From: Owenweeksia sp.
Lineage (GTDB): Bacteria; Bacteroidota; Bacteroidia; Flavobacteriales; Schleiferiaceae
DNA: 64,000 nt
Direction: 5' to 3'
Assembly (NCBI GenBank): GCA_002695025.1
Contig: NZNV01000020.1
Location: forward strand, 124,001-188,000
Shown: positions 9,203-18,354 of the stretch, one piece after another
Layout: each line of letters opens with the position of its first letter
How positions within the stretch are numbered: the first letter of the stretch is position 1
Translations under genes and position numbers: made by a program
Notes under the pieces: model-generated
Told to the model about the DNA's origin: nothing
Seen by the model: only the letters and a program-made list of their open reading frames with translations
Databases searched by the model: none

Positions 9203-11023
9203 TTAGCGCGGATCGATCTTAAAGATAGCCAAATTAATATTTGGATCAAGAGATAAATCTCCGTCAAATAGATTATTCAAGACATCTTTGGTTAGCGGTG
9301 AATTCCTCATCTCCTGGTGATTGGCGCCACTCAGTTCATAATTGATTAATGCCTGCGTCAAGCCTCCGGCCGATTCCTGCACCACCACACCATCGTTACC
9401 GTGCTCTACGATGGTCCAGCCCATCTGGTTGCCCGGAGTACAGCGTCTCCAGAAGTTCACGGGCTCAAAACCGCCCCCGGCTCCGGTGCAGTCCCCGCCT
9501 GATTCCGTAGCCGTAAAAACGGGGTTGCCGCTGGGGTTTGTACCGTCATAGCTCTCGTAATAATCGCACTGGCACTGGTTGGGGTTGAAGGGGTCCGTCT
9601 GGCAGCTTTTAACCAGGGTAACAGAGCTTACATTGTAATCGCAACTGCCACCTCCGGTATTTACGTGGGTAAAGGTACTGTTGGAGCCGTAGGCAGCTGA
9701 CTGGGGCAGGCTACCGTCAAAATAATCGCATTCGCAGGTGGTGCCCACACTCTGGTACACACTTTCACGCGCGCCTATGATCTCTTTCCAGTACATATTG
9801 GCGTTTAAATACCAAAGATAACCATTATTGTAGGCATTTTTAATGTCTTTGCTTTCATAGTATTTATTGTAATGGTTCCGGGCCTTCGCTAAAAAGGCCG
9901 GACTTAAACCGGGAGCCAGCCGGGCGAAGAACATGCTTTGCTTGTATTTGGAATGGTGAAAGGATTCCAGTCCCTCCCAGTAGTTCTTTTTCATCAGTTG
10001 AAAATCCCTTTCGGTTTCCGCATCGTCCACCGCCTGCTGGTCATGGTTGAGAGTAAGGAAAAAAGGATCTACATTGGCGGCCGAATCATTGCCGGATTGC
10101 GTAAAGGAGGCGGTAGTACGCCAGAATACCGGTTCATCTTCCACCCCGTAAAAAGCCACAATGTCCAGGTTGTTGTGGGAGAAAGCCTGCAGGTTGGTGA
10201 GCCCCGGTCCACCGGGTTGGTAATCATAGGTAATGGGGCCGGTAAAACCGTGGATGGCCATGGGTATAATGTTCTGGGCGGTAAGGTCGCACACCGTGTT
10301 CAGGGTATTGGCCAGGAGTGCATCCAGGTTGGTAAAGCCGAGCACACCATCGTAAAAATCTTCCATTAAAGCTCCCCAGATCACTTCCGGGCATCCGCTT
10401 TGTACAAATTGGGTGAGCATATCCGGGTAGCCGGGGCCGGAACGGATATTTTTAAGGATGGCTGCCCCCTGGTGGGGGGTGCCAAAGGTTACCAGGCCTC
10501 CGAACTTCCGGGGGCCGTGCGTGGCAGGATCTGTATCGTAAAGGCGGTCCAGGGAGCGGGCTACCAGGCCGCCCTGGCTGTGGGCTATGATTATATTTTC
10601 ATCAAAGGGGAGCCCCAGGTTAAGGGATAGGGGGTCCTGAGAGTTGATGCCACCGGATACCTGCAGGGCCGCATCATTCAGGTTGCCGTAGGTATCATCA
10701 TAGGAAACCACCTCCGGGTTGCTGTACACCACTTTACGGGCGGGATAGCCCGGGGCACCACCCGAGGCGGTACGGGCCGCTACCGGCCCCCATGATTTAG
10801 CGTTACCGGCCAGGCCGTGCAGCCAGAAGATAACCTTATCACCAGTGGTGGCGGTTTTACTGGAGGTACCGTAGGAAAGCGGGGTAAAGGAGGCTTTGTG
10901 GGTAGTGATCTCGGTAACCGAGGGGCCTTTTTCTACCGGCTCCAGGGGGCATTCGTCCTGGGCATATAAAGAAGATATAAAAAGGCAAAAGCATATCAGT
11001 AGGAAAGGAAGTCTGTTTTTCAT
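9203..11023 (-). CDS. Secreted alpha/beta hydrolase (lipase/PGAP1-like) with Cys-rich C-terminal region
   Basis: A 606-residue protein with a signal peptide ending 'SSLYAQ'. The catalytic domain shows the oxyanion-type 'FWLHGLAGNAKSWGP' near residue 70, the nucleophile elbow 'AHSQGG' (Ser near 149) and 'VTFGTPHQGA', as in lipases and PGAP1-like esterases. After about residue 430 there is a Cys-rich part with two similar units, each beginning 'C-E/Q-CDY', followed by Gly-rich loops; disulphides are likely and fit an extracellular protein. No T9SS sorting tail is visible at its end. It starts 2 bases after the T9SS cargo gene and abuts propeller copy 4. Esterase chemistry is well supported; substrate unknown. 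Confidence 0.75.
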   Translation of the reverse strand: MKNRLPFLLICFCLFISSLYAQDECPLEPVEKGPSVTEITTHKASFTPLSYGTSSKTATTGDKVIFWLHGLAGNAKSWGPVAARTASGGAPGYPARKVVYSNPEVVSYDDTYGNLNDAALQVSGGINSQDPLSLNLGLPFDENIIIAHSQGGLVARSLDRLYDTDPATHGPRKFGGLVTFGTPHQGAAILKNIRSGPGYPDMLTQFVQSGCPEVIWGALMEDFYDGVLGFTNLDALLANTLNTVCDLTAQNIIPMAIHGFTGPITYDYQPGGPGLTNLQAFSHNNLDIVAFYGVEDEPVFWRTTASFTQSGNDSAANVDPFFLTLNHDQQAVDDAETERDFQLMKKNYWEGLESFHHSKYKQSMFFARLAPGLSPAFLAKARNHYNKYYESKDIKNAYNNGYLWYLNANMYWKEIIGARESVYQSVGTTCECDYFDGSLPQSAAYGSNSTFTHVNTGGGSCDYNVSSVTLVKSCQTDPFNPNQCQCDYYESYDGTNPSGNPVFTATESGGDCTGAGGGFEPVNFWRRCTPGNQMGWTIVEHGNDGVVVQESAGGLTQALINYELSGANHQEMRNSPLTKDVLNNLFDGDLSLDPNINLAIFKIDPR

Positions 11024-11025
11024 GA

Positions 11026-12072
11026 CTATATTTTTGAGAAAGTTTGAAAGAAGGAACCCGAGTTGGAAGTGTGCACTTCCAGGATATAGGTTCCGGCCGG
11101 AAGACCGGAGGGGAGCGTAAAGTCAAAGGAATTAGTGGTTCCGGCTTCCAACTGGTGCAGCATTTCTCCGGAAGTACTGCGGATGACCAGTGTGGTGATT
11201 TCCACATCATAGCTGAACTCTTCCTCAGGGAAAAGAACAGTTGCCTCTTCCGAAACGGGATTGGGGTATAATTCAAAGTTAAGATCCTGCGTAGGTTGTG
11301 CGTACTGCTCCATCAAACCACCTTCATCCTGAATGGTATAATTGGAATACTTTTTATCCGTGATTTGTGTCACACAGGCGCCACCATAGCTTTGAAAAGG
11401 TTTAAGGGTACGCTCGCGCAGCAGTAAAAAGCCATAATCCTCGTTGGGGAGGTATTGCCGGGTGGTTTCGTAATAGTCCTGCCCCTGGGAGCGGAGGGTT
11501 TTAACGCTCCAGTTCAGCCGGTTCAGCCATACATCCATACCTTGCAGCTGGATGTGCATGGTGTAGTCATCCAAAACGTTTATTACGGCCCCTTCGCTTT
11601 CCAGTTCCGCAATTTGTTCTGCTTCCAGCCAGGGGAATTCCGGTAATCCGGGATGGTAACCATTGGCGGCTATTTCAGCGGATATCATGGTGTTACGGTC
11701 CATTTCGGTGTCGGTAATTCCGTAGGTTTTCCGTACGCTGCCGTCCTGGTTCAATACCTGGTGAACGGTTTTACCGTATACAAAGCCCCCGGGCATATCC
11801 ATCCAGCTTTCGGCATCTTCAAAAGAATTGGATAGATAGGTGAGTTTCCGTTGCAGGAAATATTCATCATCAATGCTTTCTTCCTGGTGGTAATTGGTGC
11901 TACGATCCACCAGCTTGGAACGGTCCATGAAATCGTATAATTCCAGGTCATTTTCCGATTCCAGAACGTAGGATTCTTTTTCAGTTACATCCCAGGAGGC
12001 CTGGTATAAAATTTCCTGCGATAAAAGATGGTTGCCCAGCAGAAGAGCCAGTGCCAGATACGTGTTTCTCAT
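11026..12072 (-). CDS. T9SS type A cargo protein
   Basis: A 348-residue protein with a signal peptide (MRNTYLALALLLGNHLLSQ) and a clear type IX secretion sorting domain in its last 80 residues: 'FELYPNPVSEEATV', 'IRSTSGEMLHQLEAG' and 'LPSGLPAGTYILEV'. This directs export through the outer membrane and surface attachment or release. The middle (about 20-260) has no family I recognise; it is rich in beta-strand-like and acidic segments and has no catalytic motif I can name. First gene of the - strand operon. The leader before its ATG is the A/C-rich 'aaaccaaaaccaaaccc', a type of leader also seen before the flavin oxidase at 36714. Confidence 0.75.
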   Translation of the reverse strand: MRNTYLALALLLGNHLLSQEILYQASWDVTEKESYVLESENDLELYDFMDRSKLVDRSTNYHQEESIDDEYFLQRKLTYLSNSFEDAESWMDMPGGFVYGKTVHQVLNQDGSVRKTYGITDTEMDRNTMISAEIAANGYHPGLPEFPWLEAEQIAELESEGAVINVLDDYTMHIQLQGMDVWLNRLNWSVKTLRSQGQDYYETTRQYLPNEDYGFLLLRERTLKPFQSYGGACVTQITDKKYSNYTIQDEGGLMEQYAQPTQDLNFELYPNPVSEEATVLFPEEEFSYDVEITTLVIRSTSGEMLHQLEAGTTNSFDFTLPSGLPAGTYILEVHTSNSGSFFQTFSKI

Positions 12073-12289
12073 GGGTTTGGTTTTGGTTTATATGAGATAT
12101 TGCGGCTAAATGTAATGAATATTTTTCAGTAATTAATCCATTTTGTTTAGTTCAAAAAAGAGACATATTGCTTGGTTATTAGCTAAAATCCAGTTGTAAT
12201 AAGGGCTGCAAGCTAAAAATTTGAATTATATTTTTTACTAATGTGGAGTAAATATCGCATGAAAAAGGTATTAAAATCCATACAACTTA

Positions 12290-12694
12290 CTACAGGAAGG
12301 TTTGGCACATCCCTTCGCTTACCCTGGCCGGTCTTCCGGTACGGGCATCCAGCAAGCACCAGGTGGTAAGGGCACGGGCCAGTACCTGATCACCTCTGCG
12401 GATCTCCACCCAGCGGTAGCTTTTTACGCCTTCCATTTTTTCCACCCAGGTATGGCCGGTCAATTTCTCTCCTTCAAAGGCTGGTTTGTGATAGTCTATT
12501 TCGTGGCGCAGTACTACCCAGCGGTAGTTTTTCACATCCTCCGGATGCGCGGCAGAAAGCCAGTGGGCAGCTGCGGTATCCTGTACCCACTGGAGGTATA
12601 CCACGTTGTTTACGTGGCCCATCTGGTCGATGTGGGTAGGTTTTACGGTAATGGGATGTTGAAAGCCTGGTTTCACAACAATGATTTTAACCAA
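12290..12694 (-). CDS. Acyl-CoA thioesterase, hotdog fold (YbgC/FadM type)
   Basis: A 134-residue single hotdog domain. The signature 'HIDQMGHVNNVVYLQW' near residues 21-36 carries the aspartate and GH-NN-Y pattern of 4-hydroxybenzoyl-CoA-thioesterase-like enzymes, followed by 'EIDYHKPAFEGEKL' and 'ARALTTWCLLD'. These hydrolyse short or medium acyl-CoA esters in the cytoplasm. Full family length, no signal. It stands alone, 217 bases from the T9SS operon start and downstream of a dead outer-membrane protein gene on the same strand. Confidence 0.85.
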   Translation of the reverse strand: MVKIIVVKPGFQHPITVKPTHIDQMGHVNNVVYLQWVQDTAAAHWLSAAHPEDVKNYRWVVLRHEIDYHKPAFEGEKLTGHTWVEKMEGVKSYRWVEIRRGDQVLARALTTWCLLDARTGRPARVSEGMCQTFL

Positions 12695-12782
12695 AGGTAA
12701 GGTTTACGATCACCTTTCGTTACAATACCCAGGTTCCGGGCTCATTCGGAATATGGGTTAAAGCATGGCAGAGCCTTAAAGC

Positions 12783-13490
12783 TTATTTATCGTCCGGTCC
12801 TGAAAAAGCAACGCCTAAACTTAGTTTTGCATAAAATCCCTGCGCACCGTATGAAGGTCCACCTGTAATATCTCCACCGGAATAGTTCCAGTTACCCCAG
12901 GTAATGGTGTAGAGGTAACCGGCTGACAGGCTTATTAAAAAGCTGCTGAAGCGCTCACTGTCTTCCACAGCTTCCCATTTGGGCGTAAATCCCAGTTAAG
13001 GGAAAAGTCGAAACCCACGCCCCCTTTATTGAGGTAGATCTCTATTTGATAGTTTTGTTGTACCTGTTACAGGTTAAGATCGTTTTTATCGCTGATGTGC
13101 AGGTAATCTATTACCCAGCTTACGCCCAACAGGGGATAAACTTTGTGCTTTTCCCGGTATATCAACGGGTATCCTGCGGCCACACCAAAATCAAAAGTGC
13201 TGTTGTTGAGCTGGGTAAAATCGTTTTCTACAGTTTCCGGGCTCCGCCAGTTCATACCAAAGGACAGCACAAAATTCGGATTCATAAACAGGGATGACAT
13301 TCCAACAACGAGCTGAAGTGCTCCGGGATCGGGCAGGCCAGGAGCAAAAGCGCCCAGCTCGGAGCCGGGCATATAACCGTACCCGAAGTTAAAGCGTGAG
13401 GAGCTATAATAATCATTCTCAGCGTCAAACTGGGTATGGGCCAGGGTAGCTGAAAGAATGGAAAAAAAACATTAAATAGCAGGCTCTCAT
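12783..13490 (-). pseudogene. Broken outer-membrane beta-barrel protein gene (two frameshifts and a stop)
   Basis: Read leftwards from the ATG at 13488-13490, a signal peptide appears only if one base is removed from an 8-T run (A run at 13462-13469 on the + strand); it then reads MFFSILSATLAHTQ. The frame continues through barrel-like strands ('SSSRFNFGYGYMPG', 'VVGMSSLFMNPNFVLSFGMN', 'YPLLGVSWVIDYLHIS') to an in-frame TAA at 13067-13069. The frame resumes as 'VQQNYQIEIYLNKGGVGFDF'. Adding one base in the T run at 12987-12989 gives WDFTPKWEAVEDSERF, which leads into the final strands and ends 'LSLGVAFSGPDDK'. Three separate lesions make sequencing error an unlikely full explanation. The parent was probably a porin-like barrel; no closer family recognised. 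Confidence 0.7.
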
Positions 13491-13601
13491 AGGATGAATT
13501 TATTATAGATCAATATAATAAGGTGTAATTGAAAACAGGAGTTTTAAGTATTCCGTATCCTAAATTTTAATTCATAGGGGAAGCCAAGCGGTATCGAAAA
13601 C

Positions 13602-15125
13602 CTATAGTTGCAACGTGCCAAGCTTCATTTTCTTTCCCTGTTCTATAATTATCAAGATCTGATTATGATCATAAATCGGTCGGAAATTCCGCACTTCAGG
13701 TAATGAGTTCTTGGAATTTGTTCTAAGGATTTGATATTTACCCTCACCTGTGGCGCTTTCAATAGTATAATGAACGAGAGCGCTTTTTGCAGGGTCTTTC
13801 ATTTTAGCAGGCTCTTTTCCTCTTCCTGGTTTAAAATTTTGGTTTTCAGGCTCGTCATTAAAAAACACATGAATGTTATCAGACTTGTCTAGCATCAACA
13901 AAGAGGAAGACTTGTTATATTCATCGCCTTCGGCTTGCTGATCTTTTGGTATAATATAAGTTGATTTAAGTCTACCTGAATTGCTAACGGCCATTATTAT
14001 GATATCCCTGGTGAAATATTCATTTGAGGTAACTGAATTGCCCATATCAGAAGATTGGGTATACTGCTTCTCAATGGCTATCACAATACCACTACTATCG
14101 TGTCTGGATTGAATTGAAATGGGTTTAAAGTCAAAAAACTCCTGGGGTTTCCCATCTATTCGGTCTTCCTCGGTAAGACTTCTTCGGGTGGCCTCATCAA
14201 ACTCAAGTAATACTTTATGTTCCAGCTCAAAAGTCTTCATATCCGCTATAGCCATAAATATCCCGGTTTGGTTGTCATATTTATAACTAGCTTCAGCCAT
14301 TGCATATACGCTGAACTTGCCCTTCGGGGTATTTAATCGTAACCGATACTTTGAAAAATCATCTTCAAAAACTTCCAGATCAATTAATTTATATTCCCCA
14401 TTTGCTGACAGTTTTAGTAAAATCCAGTTTTCCCTGTAATTACTGGCAAGCACCGCCTTTACGTTAGAGACTTTAGCAAATGCAAAAACCTCCCCTTCAT
14501 CCGAAACGTAGAACTTGGTCAGAAAAAAATTCTCATTGGTGTATGGTAATTCATAATTACTTTCCCACTTGAGTTGGTAATCTGTGTCATAAACAGCCAT
14601 GCTAAATTTTGAAGATTCTTTTTCCTGTTCTGAAGGAGGGGGAACAATGTATAAGGCGAGGTTCTTTTGATTGGGTGAGATAGTTTGGTAAAAACCACCC
14701 CGACCCTTTTTATCGGAGTCAGAACGTGCTATAATTTCAGGATTGCTTAGCTGGCCATTTGAAGTTAAAGTTCTGACTGAAAGAGTATTTTGAGATTTTT
14801 TTTTGTCAAACCCTTCGTAGAAAAGGAGGAGGTCGTCACCCATAAACTCATAGCCCGTATAAACTGTGGTGCTATTGATATTTTTTTTAACAAGTACTTT
14901 ATATTGAAGCTTTAAGTCACTCTTGTCATATTCATATATATAGATATCATTCTTCTTAGAGCCCCAGGTATAAATAAAATTATCCGTGGCTCCTAAAAAA
15001 CTCTTGAAGGAGGTATAACTGGAATAATCCATATCTGGACCTAGTTTCATTTCAAGCTGTTGAGCCTGAGTAAAAAGTTGACCAACAGCAAATTGAAGGG
15101 TAAGGAAAAGAAATATTTTACGCAT
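13602..15125 (-). CDS. Secreted hypothetical protein, probably beta-rich
   Basis: A 507-residue protein starting MRKIFLFLTL with a cleavable signal ending near 'LFTQAQ'. The mature part is rich in Lys, Asp, Ser and aromatic residues with repeated strand-like segments ('YIYEYDKSDLKLQYKVLVK', 'DTDYQLKWESNYELP', 'GIVIAIEKQYTQ'), suggesting a propeller or other all-beta fold. I do not recognise a family or catalytic motif. There is no T9SS tail or lipobox, so it is likely periplasmic. It stands alone between the broken barrel gene and the divergent gene at 15274. Base composition is somewhat more A/T-rich than its neighbours. Confidence 0.6.
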   Translation of the reverse strand: MRKIFLFLTLQFAVGQLFTQAQQLEMKLGPDMDYSSYTSFKSFLGATDNFIYTWGSKKNDIYIYEYDKSDLKLQYKVLVKKNINSTTVYTGYEFMGDDLLLFYEGFDKKKSQNTLSVRTLTSNGQLSNPEIIARSDSDKKGRGGFYQTISPNQKNLALYIVPPPSEQEKESSKFSMAVYDTDYQLKWESNYELPYTNENFFLTKFYVSDEGEVFAFAKVSNVKAVLASNYRENWILLKLSANGEYKLIDLEVFEDDFSKYRLRLNTPKGKFSVYAMAEASYKYDNQTGIFMAIADMKTFELEHKVLLEFDEATRRSLTEEDRIDGKPQEFFDFKPISIQSRHDSSGIVIAIEKQYTQSSDMGNSVTSNEYFTRDIIIMAVSNSGRLKSTYIIPKDQQAEGDEYNKSSSLLMLDKSDNIHVFFNDEPENQNFKPGRGKEPAKMKDPAKSALVHYTIESATGEGKYQILRTNSKNSLPEVRNFRPIYDHNQILIIIEQGKKMKLGTLQL

Positions 15126-15273
15126 GATAATAGGTTAAAGTGTTGATTTAAAGCAGTGCAATATAGTAAAAAATGGATTTGATTTTTTGTTAATGAACCG
15201 AAGGAGCGTGTATTCCGAATAAGCTATCTGCAAGATATTAGATCATAACGAGACTTTATTTTACATTGTCATT

Positions 15274-16944
15274 ATGAATTACTCCAAGCAACGTTCCCGT
15301 GAATCCCGTGCCGCCATTGAAAGGCTATACATTACCATGCGCCACCTTTTTATCCGGGGCAGCTATAAGCCTATGGGCGTAAGTGGCCAATCGCTTATAG
15401 AGGCGCTGCACATTTTAAAACCGGAGATATACGGTGCTATTGACGATGGCGAGCGGGTGGATATGGAAGGTTTGCTTTACGTGGCCGAACGCCTGCCCAA
15501 GGGAATAGAGGAGTGCCGTTTTATCCAGTTGGTGGCGCGTGAAGGCTTTGAAGAAGCGGGCCATAGCGTGATCATGCCCATGAAGCGCAGGCGCAACTGC
15601 TACCGGATAGATAACGACCGTATGTACGTGGAGATGAGTCGCGGGCGTAGCGATATCTACGATATCCTCACGCATTTAACCTACCTCTACATTGAGGCCG
15701 AAAAGATACGGGCACACGCCATGGACCTGAAAGACCGGCCTACGGATAACTGGATGCGCCTTTCCGAAGTAGTGGAGTTCCAGGAGAATGAACAAAGTTT
15801 TGATGAAAAGCGGGCCCTGGTGTACCTGAGTAATGTACTCGGGCGTACGGTAGAAGAAACCCGGCAGGCCGTGGAGCGTTTTGAGCGCAGCCCCGGTTGC
15901 AACAGCCTGTACCATTTTGCCTACTGGTTGGGTAAGGTAGCCATTGATGAATACGTTAACGATAACCGGAGGGAGGTGATGGTTTCTGCCAAGCTGAAGG
16001 ATGTGGTGGGGCATCATATATACGGGGAAAAGTGGGCTTACGCCATAAAGGATGTCATGGCGCAGAACGACTGGCTGGAGCGCCCCGTGCATATAATCAG
16101 TGCCAACCTGCACAGTTTTTTGAATACCCTCTACGGCTTTCAGGCTTTACCGGATAAACAGTTCACCAAGCTGGAAGAGCTGGCGGTGCATACCAGCAGC
16201 CGGGAGGCGGTGGACAGTAACCGCGCTATTCGCGAATACGCTTTGGAAAACGGACTTACGGAGATCCGCGACCGTTCCGGTACCAATCTTACCGTACAAC
16301 TGATAGACCTGGAGAAAATTGACCTGGAAAGCTCGCCTCTGGGACTCCAAAACCCGGAAGGTGAAAAGCCGCTGTTGTTGGTTATGGATTATGCCTTTGG
16401 TGAACAGGCCTACGAGTGTATGGACGAATTATTGAAGCCTTTTGAAAGTGAGAATCTTTCCCAGAGCCTCAATGTAAAGTCTGTATCCGTAATGGGTAAG
16501 GCCGGTATACTGGAGGGGAATAAAGGCGACCTGATGATCCCCACCGCCCACATATTTGAAGGCACGGCTGATAATTACCCTTTTGAGAATGATCTTTCCA
16601 GGGATGATTTTAAGGATATAGGTCTTGGTGTTTACGAAGGTCCGATGATCACGGTTTTGGGTACTTCTCTCCAGAACCGGGATGTGTTGCACCACTTCCA
16701 AACCTCTACCTGGAATGCCATTGGCCTGGAGATGGAAGGCGCGCATTACCAGAAAGCCATTCAAAGTGCTGCGCGCATCCGTAAGAGTATTGCTGCAGAT
16801 GTAAAGGTCAGGTATGCCTATTATGCTTCGGATAATCCTTTGGTTACCGGCAGTACCCTGTCATCCGGCAGCTTAGGAGCGGAAGGGGTGAGGCCTACGT
16901 ATTGGATCAGCCTTCGCATACTTCAGAAAATATTATCCCAATAA
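15274..16944 (+). CDS. Conserved Bacteroidota protein (DUF6909-like) with nucleoside-phosphorylase-like C-terminus
   Basis: A 556-residue cytoplasmic protein without signal or membrane segment. The N-terminal 300 residues are mostly helical and charged; I believe they match the uncharacterised DUF6909 family. The C-terminal third has features of the purine/uridine phosphorylase and AMP nucleosidase fold: 'KAGILEGNKGDLMIPT', 'ENDLSRDDF', 'GTSLQNRDVL' and especially 'GLEMEGAHYQKA', which resembles the ribose-binding ME-G motif of nucleoside phosphorylases. A nucleotide or nucleoside binding or salvage role is inferred. It is followed after 7 bases by the gene at 16952. The family name is from memory and less certain than the fold argument. 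Confidence 0.6.
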   Translation: MNYSKQRSRESRAAIERLYITMRHLFIRGSYKPMGVSGQSLIEALHILKPEIYGAIDDGERVDMEGLLYVAERLPKGIEECRFIQLVAREGFEEAGHSVIMPMKRRRNCYRIDNDRMYVEMSRGRSDIYDILTHLTYLYIEAEKIRAHAMDLKDRPTDNWMRLSEVVEFQENEQSFDEKRALVYLSNVLGRTVEETRQAVERFERSPGCNSLYHFAYWLGKVAIDEYVNDNRREVMVSAKLKDVVGHHIYGEKWAYAIKDVMAQNDWLERPVHIISANLHSFLNTLYGFQALPDKQFTKLEELAVHTSSREAVDSNRAIREYALENGLTEIRDRSGTNLTVQLIDLEKIDLESSPLGLQNPEGEKPLLLVMDYAFGEQAYECMDELLKPFESENLSQSLNVKSVSVMGKAGILEGNKGDLMIPTAHIFEGTADNYPFENDLSRDDFKDIGLGVYEGPMITVLGTSLQNRDVLHHFQTSTWNAIGLEMEGAHYQKAIQSAARIRKSIAADVKVRYAYYASDNPLVTGSTLSSGSLGAEGVRPTYWISLRILQKILSQ

Positions 16945-16951
16945 TCCTGAT

Positions 16952-17818
16952 ATGAAAAACCTTAAGCTGGTATGGTTCACGCTGGTTATAACTTTTACCT
17001 GTGTGGCTCAAAAAGAAGTGCGCGTATTGTCTTCACAAAGTAAAGAGCCGGTGCCTTATGCCAATATCACCTTTCTTAAAAATGATTCGATCAGCGGAGG
17101 CACCTACACCAATGCCGAAGGCTGGGCATTGTTGGATCTTGAAGGCATCACAACTGTTAAGATATCCCATTTAAACTTTAAAGAACTTAGCGTAGGGGTA
17201 CGGAGTATCCCTGATCTCATTTACCTGGAAGATAATCCCCGGGTTTTGGAAGAAGTCACCTTAAACTTCTCAGCTGAACCTGAAGTATTGTTTACCGGGG
17301 TAGAACGCTTGCGCAAGCGACATACCATGGGTGCGCACGAAGGTTTTGAGTGGATCACCTTGATTAATAATGACTTTGGAGAGGCTAAAAGAATTAAATC
17401 TTTTGTGTTTCACACCAGGCGGTGGTCGAGAAAACAATCCCTGGCCATGAAGGTGATATTTTACAGTAACTCTAACCGTACTCCCGGGGAGAAATTACCG
17501 GTGGAAGTGATCTTTGAACTGGATCGGAAAATGAAAAAAGAGGTCATTATAGACTTGCAGCATGAAAACCTCTATCTACCAGAGGAGGGCGTTTTTGCCG
17601 GGGTAGAGTGGATCGGATGTCCCTATGATAAAGACGCTCCTGAAGATGACCCTCAAAGTTGTAGCCATAGCATGGTATATGTTCCAATGAATGAAGAACA
17701 GCTAAAAGAACATCCTACTTTTTCCCGTTTTCGCTATATCACAGAAGATTGGGGAAGTGAATATCCTGTTTTAGGAGCCTACCCGGTGCCGGCCTTTGGG
17801 CTGGAGATCTATAAATAA
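16952..17818 (+). CDS. Secreted protein with carboxypeptidase-regulatory-like domain
   Basis: A 288-residue protein with a signal ending 'FTCVAQ'. Residues about 20-95 form a carboxypeptidase-regulatory-like (CarboxypepD_reg-like) beta-sandwich: 'VRVLSSQSKEPVPYANITFL', 'GTYTNAEGWALLDL', 'VKISHLNFKELSV' and the closing 'VLEEVTLNF'. The remainder (about 100-288) has beta-rich segments without a recognised family ('RIKSFVFHTRRW', 'EEGVFAGVEWIGCPYD'). Proteins of this layout are usually periplasmic or outer-membrane associated in Bacteroidota. It follows the preceding gene by 7 bases and may be co-transcribed. Confidence 0.65.
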   Translation: MKNLKLVWFTLVITFTCVAQKEVRVLSSQSKEPVPYANITFLKNDSISGGTYTNAEGWALLDLEGITTVKISHLNFKELSVGVRSIPDLIYLEDNPRVLEEVTLNFSAEPEVLFTGVERLRKRHTMGAHEGFEWITLINNDFGEAKRIKSFVFHTRRWSRKQSLAMKVIFYSNSNRTPGEKLPVEVIFELDRKMKKEVIIDLQHENLYLPEEGVFAGVEWIGCPYDKDAPEDDPQSCSHSMVYVPMNEEQLKEHPTFSRFRYITEDWGSEYPVLGAYPVPAFGLEIYK

Positions 17819-18017
17819 GGCGTATCCACATTTCAGGGGGGTGGCTATAATTCAAGAAACAGAATTAGCCTGTTTACGAGCTATCCCCAATCCATTCCCC
17901 AACCTCCTACGTACATAAGCTCAAATACAGAAATGCGAATTGTAAGCTGCAAGACCATTGCGTTCCTCATATTTCGCTTACATTGGCTTTTGAACAACAT
18001 GAAACCAGATAATCTGC

Positions 18018-18353
18018 ATGAGCAAACCCTACTATAAAGAAGAAGACCTCAAAAAATTCAAGGATATCGCTGATTTTGAACCCGAACTGGCCGAAAAGTT
18101 TTTCGGTTGGTACGGGAAAGTGTTTGAAGAAGGAGCGCTCACGGCCCGTGAGAAAGCCATCATCGCCCTCGCGGTTTCCCACGCTATTCAATGCCCCTAT
18201 TGCATTGATGCCTACACCAAAGACACTTTAAAAATGGGTGTTTCTGAAGCGCAAATGATGGAGGCCGTACACGTGGCCGGGGCCATCCGTGGCGGAGCTT
18301 CGCTGGTACACGGGGTTCAGATGATGAATAAAGTGAAAAAACTATCCATGTAG
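18018..18353 (+). CDS. AhpD-like (carboxymuconolactone decarboxylase family) protein of the arsenosugar cluster
   Basis: An 111-residue protein with the AhpD/CMD signature 'AIQCPYCIDAYTKDTLKMG': a CxxC pair that in AhpD relatives is redox-active, preceded by 'LTAREKAIIALAVSHA'. This subfamily is commonly found next to the ArsS radical SAM enzyme and is named as the peroxidase-like protein of arsenosugar biosynthesis. The stop codon TAG at 18351-18353 is followed one base later by the ATG of that enzyme, so the two are translationally linked. The role is probably thiol-redox handling of an arsenic intermediate; the exact reaction is not known to me. Confidence 0.8.
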   Translation: MSKPYYKEEDLKKFKDIADFEPELAEKFFGWYGKVFEEGALTAREKAIIALAVSHAIQCPYCIDAYTKDTLKMGVSEAQMMEAVHVAGAIRGGASLVHGVQMMNKVKKLSM

Positions 18354-18354
18354 T

